64,000 nt of DNA from DATFVA01 sp963743325 (GTDB taxonomy: Bacteria > Bacteroidota > Ignavibacteria > Ignavibacteriales > Ignavibacteriaceae). Below the pieces are notes generated by a model, which saw only the letters and a program-made list of their open reading frames with translations, had not been told where the DNA came from and did no database searches. Position numbers and translations under genes: made by a program. The stretch spans positions 62,001 through 126,000 of the forward strand of contig CAVUOZ010000010.1 of NCBI GenBank assembly GCA_963743325.1, given 5' to 3'. Below are positions 55,532 to 64,000 of the stretch, piece after piece (positions within the stretch are counted from its first letter, which is position 1; each line of letters starts with the position of its first letter).

Positions 55532-56036
55532 CCTGTAACTTTGTATTATATGTTTTCCCCTCTGGAATACCGATAGGGAAATAAATATGAATCCCCTGGC
55601 ATTATCAACTACAAAATACAGGATAAAAGAAATTAAAAAAGACGGAGCGGTATATAACGACTTTACTGCTGAGACAAGAATTTTACATTTACCTGCCGGT
55701 ACCGGCGGTGAATTTAAAGTGACTTATGAATTAACTAATCCTGCGTACGCTTTGAATGAGTGGGTTTCTAAACCACAGTTCAGATTAGATCAGAATTACC
55801 CGAATCCGTTTAATCCTGTAACAACTATTAGTTTCTCAGTACCTGAGCGAAGCAGAGTTTCGCTTAAGGTATACGATATTTTAGGGAAGGAAGTGTCTGT
55901 ATTGTTAAATGAAGATAAAAGTGCTGGAACTTATAATATCCGGTTTAATGCAGGTACTCTTGCAAGCGGAGTATACCTGTACAGACTGGAAACGCCAGCC
56001 TTCGCACAAACTAAAAAGCTGATACTGTTGAAATAG
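55532..56036 (+). pseudogene. Detached T9SS sorting tail of the AGE-family protein
   Basis: From 55587 an intact frame encodes a beta-domain ('RIKEIKKDGAVYNDF') and a full T9SS sorting domain ('LDQNYPNPFNPVTTISFSVP', ending 'LILLK') but no signal peptide, so it could not be secreted alone. In the 57 bases between it and the AGE stop, the +1 frame reads 'GEPVTLYYMFSPLEY' and, after another +1 step near 55571, 'DREINMNPLAL', which leads straight into this frame. Two single-base insertions (in GGG at 55525-55527 and CC at 55570-55571) explain the break. Sequence error or recent decay. Confidence 0.75.
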
Positions 56037-56218
56037 AATCAATTGCAGCAGGTAAAAAATTAAAATGCCCTGGTAAACTTAAAAATGTTTATACCGCAAA
56101 GCCGGAATAAAACCATTTAAATCCTTTTCTTGCACCTCCTGTCCCAATTCAATTTACACGCCTCGGAAATCAGACTACCTTTGCACAGATTAAAATAATA
56201 AAAGTTGAGGAGGCTGAT

Positions 56219-56662
56219 ATGTACAAATCGACAATTACTCTTACGGGATTAGTTTTATTCTTTTTTGTCATGACTTCATACGGATTTGATAAATCCGAAC
56301 TTGAAAATACGGAAACAAAAAAAGCTGCAGTAAAAAATTTATTAGCAGGGCTTGAATCGGATAATTTTGGATTAAGGACAAGCTCAGCTTTCATGCTTGG
56401 AGAAATTAAGGCAGAAGAAGCGGTCCTTCCTTTAATGCATATGCTGACAACCGAAGAAAGTGAAGATGCCAGGATAGTTGCTGCATTAGCTTTATACAAG
56501 ATTGATAACCCCAAGGGAATTTTTGCAGTTAGGCAGGCAATCAAGTTTGATGGGAGCGGAAGAGTCAGAAAAATGTGCACGAATTTTTATTGTGAGAATC
56601 TGATACTCAAGTATGGTGTTAAGGTTAATCCGGCAGACACTTCAGAAGTAGCAGCCAGGTAA
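56219..56662 (+). CDS. Small exported HEAT-like repeat protein
   Basis: 147 residues. Signal peptide (1-22, 'MTSYGFDKSE' follows) then two or three HEAT-like helical repeats, for example 'DNFGLRTSSAFMLGEIKAEE' and 'EDARIVAALALYKIDNPKGI'. Such repeats mediate protein contacts. The start is backed by 'GAGGAGG'. A strong terminator follows. No enzymatic motif is visible. Confidence 0.7.
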   Translation: MYKSTITLTGLVLFFFVMTSYGFDKSELENTETKKAAVKNLLAGLESDNFGLRTSSAFMLGEIKAEEAVLPLMHMLTTEESEDARIVAALALYKIDNPKGIFAVRQAIKFDGSGRVRKMCTNFYCENLILKYGVKVNPADTSEVAAR

Positions 56663-56692
56663 ATTGTTTCTTCATAACTTAAAACCTCCACC

Positions 56693-56721
56693 AAACCGGG
56701 AAAACCCATCCCGGTTTTTTT
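56693..56721 (+). terminator. Rho-independent terminator
   Basis: Perfect 9-base stem AAACCGGGA ... TCCCGGTTT with a 7-base loop, followed by TTTT. Confidence 0.88.
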
Positions 56722-56783
56722 AATTAATTCGAATGAATTACTTACCGGAATAATTATATTATTATTTCAATTAAAAATTGTTT

Positions 56784-58121
56784 ATGAAGCAATATAAGGA
56801 AGAAGTTAAAAAAACTCTGAATCTTGCTTATCCTGTAATTATAGGTCAGCTCGGATTTATAATGATGGGTGTAGTAGACAGTGTCATGGTAGGCAGTGTG
56901 GGCGCAGTTCCTCTTGCCGCTTCATCAGTGGGTAATAGCCTGTTTATTCTTATTTTTATAGTAGGGTTAGGAATATCAATTGCTGTAACTCCGCTTGTTG
57001 CTATAGCAGTAGGAGGAAACAGATATGATGAATGCGGGATTTTATTCCGTCAGTCACTGCTTATAAATGTAGTAGTAGGAATTATCATAGCTTTAATCAT
57101 TTTTATTGGATCCAGTCTGCTTGTATACATTAATCAGCCTCCGGAAGTGGTAAAGCAGGCCCAGTCATATTCAAGATTACTTGGACTGTCTGCGATACCT
57201 TCTATGATCTTTTCATCTTATAAACAGTTTATTGAAGGATTTTCAGTGATGAGACCAGCAATGGTTGTGGTCTTGCTAGCTAACCTTATTAACGTCCTTT
57301 TTAACTGGCTTTTAATATTCGGTAATATGGGATTCCCTGAACTCGGACTGGATGGTGCGGGATGGTCAACCTTTGCTTCACGTATTTTTATGGCCCTTAC
57401 ACTTATGATATATGTCATGCGTGCAGAAAACTTTAAGCAATATGATGTAACACCATATTTTAAAGGTATTAACACAAAAATAATAAAGAAGATTCTCGCT
57501 CTTGGGTTGCCCAGCGGAGTGCAATATTTCTTTGAGGTAGGGGCGTTTTCATTTGCAGTAATTATGGTTGGCTGGCTCGGAACACACCAGTTAGCTGCAC
57601 ACCAGATAGCAATAAATTTAGCTTCAATATCATTTATGTGCGCGGTGGGAGTTTCCGCGGCAGGGAGCATAAGAGTGGGAAATGCTGTAGGGAGGAAGAG
57701 CATTTCCGAAACAAGAAAAGCAGGATTTACTGCAATCATTGTTTCTGCTTCGATAATGGGAACTTTTGGAATTGTTTTTGTCACATTAAGGAATGTTTTG
57801 CCGGCATTATATATCGAAAATGCCTCAGTGATTTCGTTTGCTTCATCCATATTGATAATTGCTGCCTTATTCCAGATATCGGATGGAGTTCAGGCGGTTG
57901 GTATTGGAATCCTTCGAGGGCTTACAGATGTAAAAGGCCCTACTCTTATTACTTTTATTGCTTATTGGATTCTGGCACTTCCGATAGGCTACTTTTTGGG
58001 ATTCACACTCGCGTATGGTATAGTCGGTGTCTGGATTGGACTATTCCTCGGTTTGACAACATCCGCGATTTTGCTTACACTACGGTTTAATAAGAAAAGC
58101 AAACATATAGTGGATATTTAG
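56784..58121 (+). CDS. MATE family multidrug/Na+ exporter (NorM-like)
   Basis: 445 residues from the ATG at 56784. About twelve membrane segments. The two MATE repeats begin with 'LAYPVIIGQLGFIMMGVVDS' and 'LGLPSGVQYFFEVGAF', and 'VGNAVGRKSISETRKAG' in the second half is characteristic. It would export cationic drugs or metabolites by exchange for sodium or protons. Monocistronic; an upstream terminator isolates it. Confidence 0.92.
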   Translation: MKQYKEEVKKTLNLAYPVIIGQLGFIMMGVVDSVMVGSVGAVPLAASSVGNSLFILIFIVGLGISIAVTPLVAIAVGGNRYDECGILFRQSLLINVVVGIIIALIIFIGSSLLVYINQPPEVVKQAQSYSRLLGLSAIPSMIFSSYKQFIEGFSVMRPAMVVVLLANLINVLFNWLLIFGNMGFPELGLDGAGWSTFASRIFMALTLMIYVMRAENFKQYDVTPYFKGINTKIIKKILALGLPSGVQYFFEVGAFSFAVIMVGWLGTHQLAAHQIAINLASISFMCAVGVSAAGSIRVGNAVGRKSISETRKAGFTAIIVSASIMGTFGIVFVTLRNVLPALYIENASVISFASSILIIAALFQISDGVQAVGIGILRGLTDVKGPTLITFIAYWILALPIGYFLGFTLAYGIVGVWIGLFLGLTTSAILLTLRFNKKSKHIVDI

Positions 58122-58276
58122 GAATGCATATCGCAGAGAGCATAGCGCATAGCGAGAAACCAGAAAATCGGCTGCAAATGTGATTGTCTGAGTGAATGGA
58201 ATCATCGCCAATGGATGAAGAATGAAGGAGTTCAAGTTCAAGTTCAAGAAGTATAGTTCACGAATGGAGGTTTTAA

Positions 58277-58801
58277 ATGTCATATCTTGTTCTAGCTTAT
58301 CCGAAAATTGATAAAAAAGAATATAACTGGATACAGAATTTCAGAAAAAAATATGATATTCGTTTTTATGGAATAGTCGAACCACATTTTACAATTGTGT
58401 TCCCAATAAATAAAGTTGGAGAATCCGTTTTTATAAAACACGTAAAAAAAAATGCGAAGAATGTTGAAACAATAAAATTTTCCCTTAATTGTTCAATTAT
58501 TGTTAAGGATTCATTCAGCGACTATACTGATATTTTCCTGACTCCCGATGAAGGCAACAGCGGCATAATAAAGTTACATGATAGATTATATACCGGAGTC
58601 TTGAGCTCTGAATTAAGATTAGATATTCCGTTTATTACTCATATAGCTATCGGGGCCTCAAAAGATGCCGGGGAATGCAAGAAATTATCTGACAAAATAA
58701 ACGAAAATAATATACATATTAAGGGTGTCGTTAATTCTTTAGATTTAATATGGTATGAATATCCCGAAGTGAGAACAATTGAACAAATTCAACTGCAGTA
58801 A
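58277..58801 (+). CDS. 2H phosphoesterase (2'-5' RNA ligase superfamily)
   Basis: 174 residues. First catalytic motif H37-F-T39 in 'VEPHFTIVFP', second H122-I-A124 in 'ITHIAIGAS'. The two HxT/HxS-like motifs, one in each half of a duplicated fold, define 2H phosphoesterases, which act on 2'-5' linkages or cyclic phosphates. The second motif has alanine at the third position, a substitution that should weaken but need not abolish activity. The start is supported by 'GGAGG'. Confidence 0.78.
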   Translation: MSYLVLAYPKIDKKEYNWIQNFRKKYDIRFYGIVEPHFTIVFPINKVGESVFIKHVKKNAKNVETIKFSLNCSIIVKDSFSDYTDIFLTPDEGNSGIIKLHDRLYTGVLSSELRLDIPFITHIAIGASKDAGECKKLSDKINENNIHIKGVVNSLDLIWYEYPEVRTIEQIQLQ

Positions 58802-59230
58802 AAGATTCTACAAAAATATATCGGTTTAGGAGATTATGGAGTTTCAGCTAACGAAAATATGCTTTGAGGGATGTAAATCAGCGCTATAATATACATTTCG
58901 TCCCTAAAGGGACTCTGAAATCTTGTAGAAATAAAATTCTATAAATATTTTGTTCCTAATGGGACAATTAGTCCCACGATATTCATAAAATTATCTGGTC
59001 TTGATTGAGTCAGTCCCTTTCAGGGACTAAATATTTATAGAAAGCGAAATAAAAAACACAAAAAGTCCCAGCGGGACGACATAGTGAAAAAATCTATTTA
59101 TTAGCGGGAAATTTATTTGCTCAATGAATCCGGATTATATTCCTGAGTTCAATCCGCTTCCATAATTTGCAGGGCAGGCTTTAGGTGTCTCGTCTACATT
59201 TTCGGGCTTAGATGAACCTGCGGCTAATTT
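58802..59230. other. Gene-free gap holding a palindromic repeat
   Basis: No supported coding frame. The gap is mostly filled by the GTCCC/GGGAC repeat at 58899-59077, flanked by short AT-rich stretches. Confidence 0.55.
58899..59077. repeat. Intergenic palindromic repeat (GTCCC...GGGAC units)
   Basis: Hairpin units GTCCCTAAAGGGAC (58900-58913), GTTCCTAATGGGAC (58951-58965), GTCCCTTTCAGGGAC (59013-59027) and GTCCCAGCGGGAC (59065-59077) lie at regular distances. The arms between them are inverted: TTCTATAAATATTT (58937-58950) pairs with AAATATTTATAGAA (59029-59042), so the whole 180 bases form a large imperfect palindrome. Repeats of this look are scattered in many Bacteroidetes/Chlorobi-group genomes. 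Confidence 0.7.
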
Positions 59231-61375
59231 CTACTTCAAAAGAGCATCATCCAAATAGGCTGTTATTTTGCTGTAAAGGTGAAGTTTATCTTTGCCGAAC
59301 ACATTATGTTCCTGTCCGGGATATGGAAAATAATCCAGCGGAATATTCAGGTCAGCAGCTTTATTAACGAACATTAAATCCTGCTGCCACACAACTACAG
59401 GATCGGACGTACCGTGAATCATGAGCAGTTTTCCTTTGAGCCGGTTTACATAATTTAACAGGTCAGATTCCTGATATCCTTCAGGATTAGTCTGCGGAGT
59501 ATCCATATACCTTTCCGTGTACATTACTTCATAATAGCTCCAATCGATCACTGAACCGCCTGCGATACCAACTTTAAATAAATTCGGTGTACGTGTCATC
59601 AAGGAAGTTGTCATAAAGCCTCCGTAACTCCAGCCATACACTCCCATTCTTGTGCTGTCTACATAGGCAAGAGATTTCAGATATTTCACCCCGGTTTCCT
59701 GATCTTCAATTTCTTTTGTACCCAGGTGTCTGAATGTTTCCTGTTCAAATTTTAATCCCCGGTTGGCAGAACCCCTGTTATCAAGCGTGAAAAGGATATA
59801 ACCTTTTTCTGCCATGTAATTAAACCACAAATTACCGCCGCCCAGCCAGTTATCTTCAACAAGCTGATCATGGGGTCCTCCGTATACATACACTATTACC
59901 GGATAAGTTTTGGTTGAATCAAAATCGGGAGGAGTAATCATCCGGCAGAAAAGATCATATCCGGCCTTATCTTTTAAGGTAAAAATTCTTGTTTTTCCAA
60001 GTCTGTAATCCTTAAGCGGATCAGGGGATGAAACCAGATCATTTATAATTTTACCATTTTTATTGATCACACTGCAATTAAGAGGTACATTCAGATTGCT
60101 ATAGGAATCAATAAAATAATTTCCTTCCTTATTTCTTACAACATTATGAATACCTTCAGCCTGAGTTATCCTTTCTAATTTTCCTGATTTAAGATTTACT
60201 GAATAGTATTGTCTTTGTATCGGAGATTCTTTTGTGGAAGTAAAAAATATGTTTTCCCCATCTGGGTCAAATCCATCGAAACCGGTAACTTCCCAATCTC
60301 CATTTGTCAATTTCCTGATCAGTGTTCCATCGGTCCTGTAAAGGTATAGGTGATTCCATCCGTCTCTTTTGGAAAACCATATAAATTCATCATTATGATT
60401 TTTTACGAAGATTGGTCCATGTTCGGGTTCCACATACTTATCATTGTTTTCATCAAACAGAGTTCTGACTTCATCACCTGTTTTAATATCGTAAGATTTC
60501 AACTCGAGATGGTTCTGATCCCTGTTCAGTATTCCGATGTAAATAAATTTTTCATCCGGACTCCATGTAACGCCCGTCAGATATTGATCTTTCGGCAATC
60601 CGGTATTAAGCCAGATAGTTGTCCCATTTTTGAGATCATAGATCCCAATTGTAACTTCATGACTTGTCATTCCTGCCATCGGATATTTTACAGGCTTTAC
60701 AACTGCAGGATGCAATGTAAGGTCTACTATCGGGTAGTCTGTTACCATTGTCTGATCCATCCTGTAAAACGCAAGATAACCTCCTGTGGGAGACCAGAAT
60801 GTTCCTTTTATAATTCCAAATTCATTCCTGTGCACAGCCTGACCGTTAACTATGTTAATATCATTATCTTTTGTCAACTGTATTTGCCGGTTGTTTACAG
60901 CGATGAATAGATTGTTGTTCATTGTATAAGCAGCAGAATTATTAATTGCATAATCGATGTTCTGTGCGGAAGAATCTACAGTGTTTACTATTCCCAGATC
61001 ACCTGAGATCGAATTATATCGAAACAGCTTATTTCCAATTCGAAATTTAAGACTGTTCTTATCTATCCATTCCACCCCCGGCAGCCGCTCTATTTCACCT
61101 TCTCCCAGCAGAGCAAGCTTTTTGCAAAGAATGGTTAACCCGATTATTTCTTTTTTTTCATTAGAATTATAATCCTGACTGAAAAGTTTTTGTTCGCCAT
61201 TCAGCGTATCAATAAAAGATATTTTATCCACTCCGGGTATCCAGTTGATTTCTATTATTTGCCTGGGTGACAACGAATAAGGGTGCAGCATTATTTGTTC
61301 AAGATTCAGGGTTTTATTCTGTGCAGCCAGAATGAATGAAAAGGAAATTGAAATCAATAGTGTTCTGTATATCAT
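59231..61375 (-). CDS. Dipeptidyl-peptidase IV-like serine peptidase (S9)
   Basis: 714 residues with a signal peptide (1-18). An N-terminal beta-propeller (~40-480) includes 'FWSPTGGYLAFYRMD' and 'TWSPDEKFIYIGIL'. The C-terminal alpha/beta-hydrolase domain carries the triad S583 ('GWSYGGFMT'), D658 ('GTSDPVV') and H690 ('GQEHNVF'). DPP IV-type enzymes release Xaa-Pro or related dipeptides from oligopeptides. 'YDRMDQ'-like glutamates of true DPP IV are not clear ('AFYRMDQT' is seen), so the exact specificity is open. It is probably periplasmic. Confidence 0.9.
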   Translation of the reverse strand: MIYRTLLISISFSFILAAQNKTLNLEQIMLHPYSLSPRQIIEINWIPGVDKISFIDTLNGEQKLFSQDYNSNEKKEIIGLTILCKKLALLGEGEIERLPGVEWIDKNSLKFRIGNKLFRYNSISGDLGIVNTVDSSAQNIDYAINNSAAYTMNNNLFIAVNNRQIQLTKDNDINIVNGQAVHRNEFGIIKGTFWSPTGGYLAFYRMDQTMVTDYPIVDLTLHPAVVKPVKYPMAGMTSHEVTIGIYDLKNGTTIWLNTGLPKDQYLTGVTWSPDEKFIYIGILNRDQNHLELKSYDIKTGDEVRTLFDENNDKYVEPEHGPIFVKNHNDEFIWFSKRDGWNHLYLYRTDGTLIRKLTNGDWEVTGFDGFDPDGENIFFTSTKESPIQRQYYSVNLKSGKLERITQAEGIHNVVRNKEGNYFIDSYSNLNVPLNCSVINKNGKIINDLVSSPDPLKDYRLGKTRIFTLKDKAGYDLFCRMITPPDFDSTKTYPVIVYVYGGPHDQLVEDNWLGGGNLWFNYMAEKGYILFTLDNRGSANRGLKFEQETFRHLGTKEIEDQETGVKYLKSLAYVDSTRMGVYGWSYGGFMTTSLMTRTPNLFKVGIAGGSVIDWSYYEVMYTERYMDTPQTNPEGYQESDLLNYVNRLKGKLLMIHGTSDPVVVWQQDLMFVNKAADLNIPLDYFPYPGQEHNVFGKDKLHLYSKITAYLDDALLK

Positions 61376-61436
61376 TTACTTTCTCCCGATTAAACTGCTC
61401 GATTTAAGTGCTTATATACATTTGAATGAAATTAAA

Positions 61437-63167
61437 TCAATTTACTTCTTCAGAATTCCCCTGATTCAAAAATTCTTTGATATCATAGTAGACCTCAGGC
61501 GAAGGGACATTTGTGAAATTCTTTGATGATATTTTCAGATAGAGTTCTTCTTTGCTGTTATATTCTTTCAGATAAAATACTCTGACCAGATCCCGGTTTT
61601 TTATAAGCCAGTTCAGAGTAATCTTCATTTTTTCAAGATCTTCTTCACATGGCAGTTCGGACAGATTTATTGTCCTGCTGAAATAATCATCGAGTGCTTC
61701 ACCGAAATGGTCCGCGCCGTTTACGGCATATTTTTTAATAAATATCTTTCCGGAAAGCAGCAGCATATAGTCATTTTCAAAAGCACCGCGGACTTCAAAC
61801 AATACGTTGGCTTTATTTACCGGTTCTGAAAGAACAGAGGATTTATAAGTCTGATTCAGAATCATATCAATTACTTCTTTAACTTCAGCGGCTTTTTCAT
61901 ATTTCTGTTTATCGGAATATTCCCTCATTTTATTTAATAGTCTGGTAAGCGCGAACTGGTTCCTGCCGTACAGAAAGTCATAAACCCTCTCCAGTTCATC
62001 TCTGTATACTGCTTTTGACTTGGTCACACACGGGGCCAGACATCTATCAATATCGGCCAGGAAACAGATCCTCTCTTTACTGAATTCATTATCATCACAT
62101 TCCCGAAGTGCGAATGTTTTATGGATCATTTCGAGCAAAGAGAGCGCTTTCTTTTTAGTTATAAACAATCCGAAATAGTCCCGTCCGTCAAAATCAAAAT
62201 AATTACAAATTTCTATCCCGGGAAAATTATTTGTTGTGTCAATCCTTAAAAAATATTTGTTCCCGTACTCCTTCAGTTGTGTATTGTGCCTTGGATTTAC
62301 AAGTTTTATTGATTCCGCTTCCATCAGCAGAGCAGTCAGTTCTGTATTTGTTATTTCTATTTTTATACGGGATGCCTGCTGAACAATTTTTTTAGCTTTA
62401 CGGGGAGCGGTAGGAGAGAAGTACGATTTTATTCTGTCTCTTAAGGATTTTGCTTTACCGATATAGATAATGCTATTTTTTGAATTTAAGAAATAATAAA
62501 TGCCGGGGGTTTGCGGTAAAGCGGATACGTCTTCACGTAAAGATTGTTTTACGCGGCTGCTTCTATCTTTTCCAGCAGGTTTCTTATGAAAACTCAAAAG
62601 CTCATCCAAGGTGGAAATATTGTGTTTTTCTCTGAGCTCAGCTATCATCCTAATTAGCAGTTGAGCAGTTACGCGTGCATCTGAAAGAGCCCGATGGGAA
62701 TTTTCATTATGCAGCTTAAAATGTCTGCACATATTTGACAAGGATCTGCTCCGTAAGTTCGGATACATTTTTCTTGCAAGTTTTAGAGTACATATATCCC
62801 TGTTATATAATAATCCTTTACCCGCATATAAGAATTCTCTTTTTAAGAAGCTTTTATCGAAAGAAAAATTATGTCCCCCTATGATATCTTCCGAAATAAA
62901 CTTCAGGATATCATCTGCGGCGTCTTCAAAGAAAGGAGAGTTATAAACATCCTCGTCGGTAATTCCTGTAAACTGGGATATATAATACGGAATAGGTTTG
63001 CCCGGGTTTATCATTGTGTGGAATGAGTCGATAATTTTCAGATCAACAACCTTAACGATTCCGATTTCAATAATATTATTGTAACGGGCCGATAATCCTG
63101 TAGTCTCCAGATCTATAATTGAGAAGGAAGCTTGTTCAAGAGGTATTTCGAGCGTGTCTTTAAGCAT
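61437..63167 (-). CDS. DnaQ-type 3'-5' exonuclease fused to UvrC-like GIY-YIG nuclease
   Basis: 576 residues. Domain 1 (~14-178) is a DEDDh exonuclease like the DNA polymerase III epsilon subunit, with D19-x-E21 in 'IIDLETTGLS' and 'GHNFSFDKSFL'. Domain 2 (~212-300) is a GIY-YIG nuclease ('GIYYFLNSKNSIIYIGKAKS', 'LRDRIKSYF'). Then comes a UvrC-like region with 'ICFLADIDRCLAPCV' and a UVR helix ('MREYSDKQKYEKAAEVKEV'). The combination is known in several phyla and points to DNA repair. It lacks the UvrC RNase H-like and HhH domains, so it is not UvrC itself. Confidence 0.88.
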   Translation of the reverse strand: MLKDTLEIPLEQASFSIIDLETTGLSARYNNIIEIGIVKVVDLKIIDSFHTMINPGKPIPYYISQFTGITDEDVYNSPFFEDAADDILKFISEDIIGGHNFSFDKSFLKREFLYAGKGLLYNRDICTLKLARKMYPNLRSRSLSNMCRHFKLHNENSHRALSDARVTAQLLIRMIAELREKHNISTLDELLSFHKKPAGKDRSSRVKQSLREDVSALPQTPGIYYFLNSKNSIIYIGKAKSLRDRIKSYFSPTAPRKAKKIVQQASRIKIEITNTELTALLMEAESIKLVNPRHNTQLKEYGNKYFLRIDTTNNFPGIEICNYFDFDGRDYFGLFITKKKALSLLEMIHKTFALRECDDNEFSKERICFLADIDRCLAPCVTKSKAVYRDELERVYDFLYGRNQFALTRLLNKMREYSDKQKYEKAAEVKEVIDMILNQTYKSSVLSEPVNKANVLFEVRGAFENDYMLLLSGKIFIKKYAVNGADHFGEALDDYFSRTINLSELPCEEDLEKMKITLNWLIKNRDLVRVFYLKEYNSKEELYLKISSKNFTNVPSPEVYYDIKEFLNQGNSEEVN

Positions 63168-63245
63168 TTATCCAATCATTTTCCCAAAAATAATACTTTC
63201 TGAAGTATTAACATATCTGAAAAGAGATTTCACCCCGGGGAAAGA

Positions 63246-63306
63246 GGGATCTGGCTTAGAAACTTCCGTCTGAAGTGGAGCAGGAGCGGGACTACTCAGC
63301 CACCGA
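63246..63306. repeat. Intergenic direct repeat, copy 1
   Basis: Shares 'GGGATCTGGCTT', 'CTGAAGTG', 'CAGGAGCG' and 'GACTACT.AGCCA' with the copy at 63612-63675, in the same order and spacing. Confidence 0.6.
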
Positions 63307-63611
63307 TGAAGTTGAAGAGGGAGATTCAGGGAGGGATAGATTCAGAGACGAAGGGACAGAGAGACTGAGAGATCGTATGTCATCCCGATGCCGGAGGGAT
63401 CTTAAGTGGTAATAAAGATAAGATTCCTCGCTGGTCGGAATGATAAAGAGTGAGAAGCGTAAGATTTCTCAGTCATTTTGAGTTAACAGGATTTATCTTA
63501 TTGGGTATTATTGCCGTCAGCTTCAGCTTACGGAAAAGCTCTAAAAACAATCTTAGGGCTTTAGCCACATAATTGATCAAAAGTGTATTATAACTACAGC
63601 GCATATCGGAA

Positions 63612-63675
63612 GGAGGGATCTGGCTTCGATACGTCCTGCCTGAAGTGAATCAGGAGCGCGACTACTTAGCCAACG
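63612..63675. repeat. Intergenic direct repeat, copy 2
   Basis: Second copy of the 63246-63306 unit, same orientation, about 366 bases further on. Confidence 0.6.
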
Positions 63676-63734
63676 CTAACCTATTGCTCTCTTTTTTATT
63701 GTCTCCTGTTTTCAATATATTTATCAATTATTTT

Positions 63735-64000
63735 ATGGCGATTATGAATCAAATTAATATTCTTTTCATCGGGGATATCATTGGAAAACCCGGTATGGAT
63801 ATGGTGCAGACATGGCTGCCTGGACTAATCCAGAAATACAAACCTGATCTTGTTATTGCAAACGGAGAGAATGCCTCTGATGGTAAAGGATGCACTAATA
63901 AAGAAGGTGAAGTTCTCTTTAATCTTGGTGTTCATGTGATCACCGGCGGGAACCATACCTGGGATAAACACCAGTCGCAGGATTATCTTAGAATTGAACC
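63735..64000 (+). CDS. YmdB-type metallophosphoesterase, N-terminal part
   Basis: The first 88 residues of a gene that runs off the right edge. 'ILFIGDIIGKPG', 'IANGENASDGKG' and 'ITGGNHTWDKHQ' are the dinuclear-metal motifs of the YmdB family (TIGR00282), which hydrolyses 2',3'-cyclic nucleotides and influences RNA metabolism and biofilm switching in Bacillus. An ATG at 63744 is an equally possible start, since family members usually begin directly at the first strand. Confidence 0.88.
   Translation, partial: MAIMNQINILFIGDIIGKPGMDMVQTWLPGLIQKYKPDLVIANGENASDGKGCTNKEGEVLFNLGVHVITGGNHTWDKHQSQDYLRIE

Larger units (their letters stand above)
63168..63734. other. Repeat-rich intergenic region
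   Basis: About 570 bases without a supported gene, more GC-rich in places than the other gaps. It holds a ~60-base direct repeat (63246-63306 and 63612-63675) and a run of near-repetitive 'gagg', 'gaga' sequence (63310-63380). Regions like this look like decayed mobile or repetitive elements. Confidence 0.5.

Noticed and set aside
58200..58276. Short 'gttcaa' tandem repeat before the 2H phosphoesterase gene
   Set aside because: Only three units; too short to suggest phase variation.
1..64000. CRISPR array, prophage, or restriction/defence island
   Set aside because: No regularly spaced repeats, Cas, phage structural or restriction genes were seen.

Overview
The window looks like chromosomal DNA of a member of the Ignavibacteriota (Bacteroidetes/Chlorobi group, Ignavibacterium/Melioribacter-like). 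The clearest sign is a set of secreted proteins ending in type IX secretion (T9SS) sorting domains of the 'NYPNPFNP ... SGVYIY ... LLLK' form, which is typical of that phylum. A mitochondrial-type citrate synthase, a DUF2851 protein, a bactofilin and AT-rich intergenic DNA agree with this. The phylum is an inference; no rRNA gene is present to settle it.

Layout. 0-7 kb: tail of a sodium:solute symporter, a membrane SpoIIE-type phosphatase, a decayed GH94 phosphorylase tail beside a GH18 chitinase, a bactofilin (minus strand) and a secreted DUF2911 protein. 7-14 kb: NDH-2 (minus strand), citrate synthase, CTP synthase and a TPR protein. 13.6-24 kb: a dense plus-strand run purN, purH (frameshifted), mreB-mreC-mreD, PBP2 and rodA (the rod-shape elongation machinery), then pyrF, a small exported protein and a DUF2851 protein. 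24-26.5 kb: minus-strand etfB-etfA-bifunctional nuclease operon. 27-31 kb: clpS, typA, pepD and a MORN-repeat lipoprotein. 31.8-36 kb: a four-gene multiheme cytochrome operon (tetraheme c554-like protein, outer-membrane barrel, 14-heme cytochrome, 9-heme lipoprotein) that resembles a porin-cytochrome conduit for extracellular electron transfer. It has a recognisable promoter and a strong terminator. 36-37.1 kb: tRNA-Ser(GGA), a ZIP transporter and tRNA-Ser(CGA).

37.3-51.8 kb is an accessory block: four T9SS cargo proteins (beta-helix, W-rich repeat, 14-repeat Ycf48-like propeller, large BNR-like), two paralogous lipoproteins (one frameshifted), a tiny hydrophobic peptide next to a stand-alone LuxR-type DNA-binding protein, then a polymerase-like remnant abutting a 3' tRNA fragment and palindromic repeats. 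No integrase or T9SS machinery gene is visible.

51.8-64 kb: PaiB-like protein, M64 metallopeptidase, an AGE-family protein whose T9SS tail is cut off by two frameshifts, a HEAT-like protein, MATE exporter, 2H phosphoesterase, a palindromic intergenic repeat, a dipeptidyl-peptidase IV-like S9 peptidase, a DnaQ/UvrC-like nuclease fusion, a repeat-rich gap, and the start of a YmdB-type phosphoesterase cut by the window end.

The best candidate for an unusual system is the cytochrome/porin operon at 31.8-35.9 kb. Four loci carry frameshifts, three of them in or beside short homopolymers, so sequence accuracy should be weighed before any of them is called a true pseudogene.
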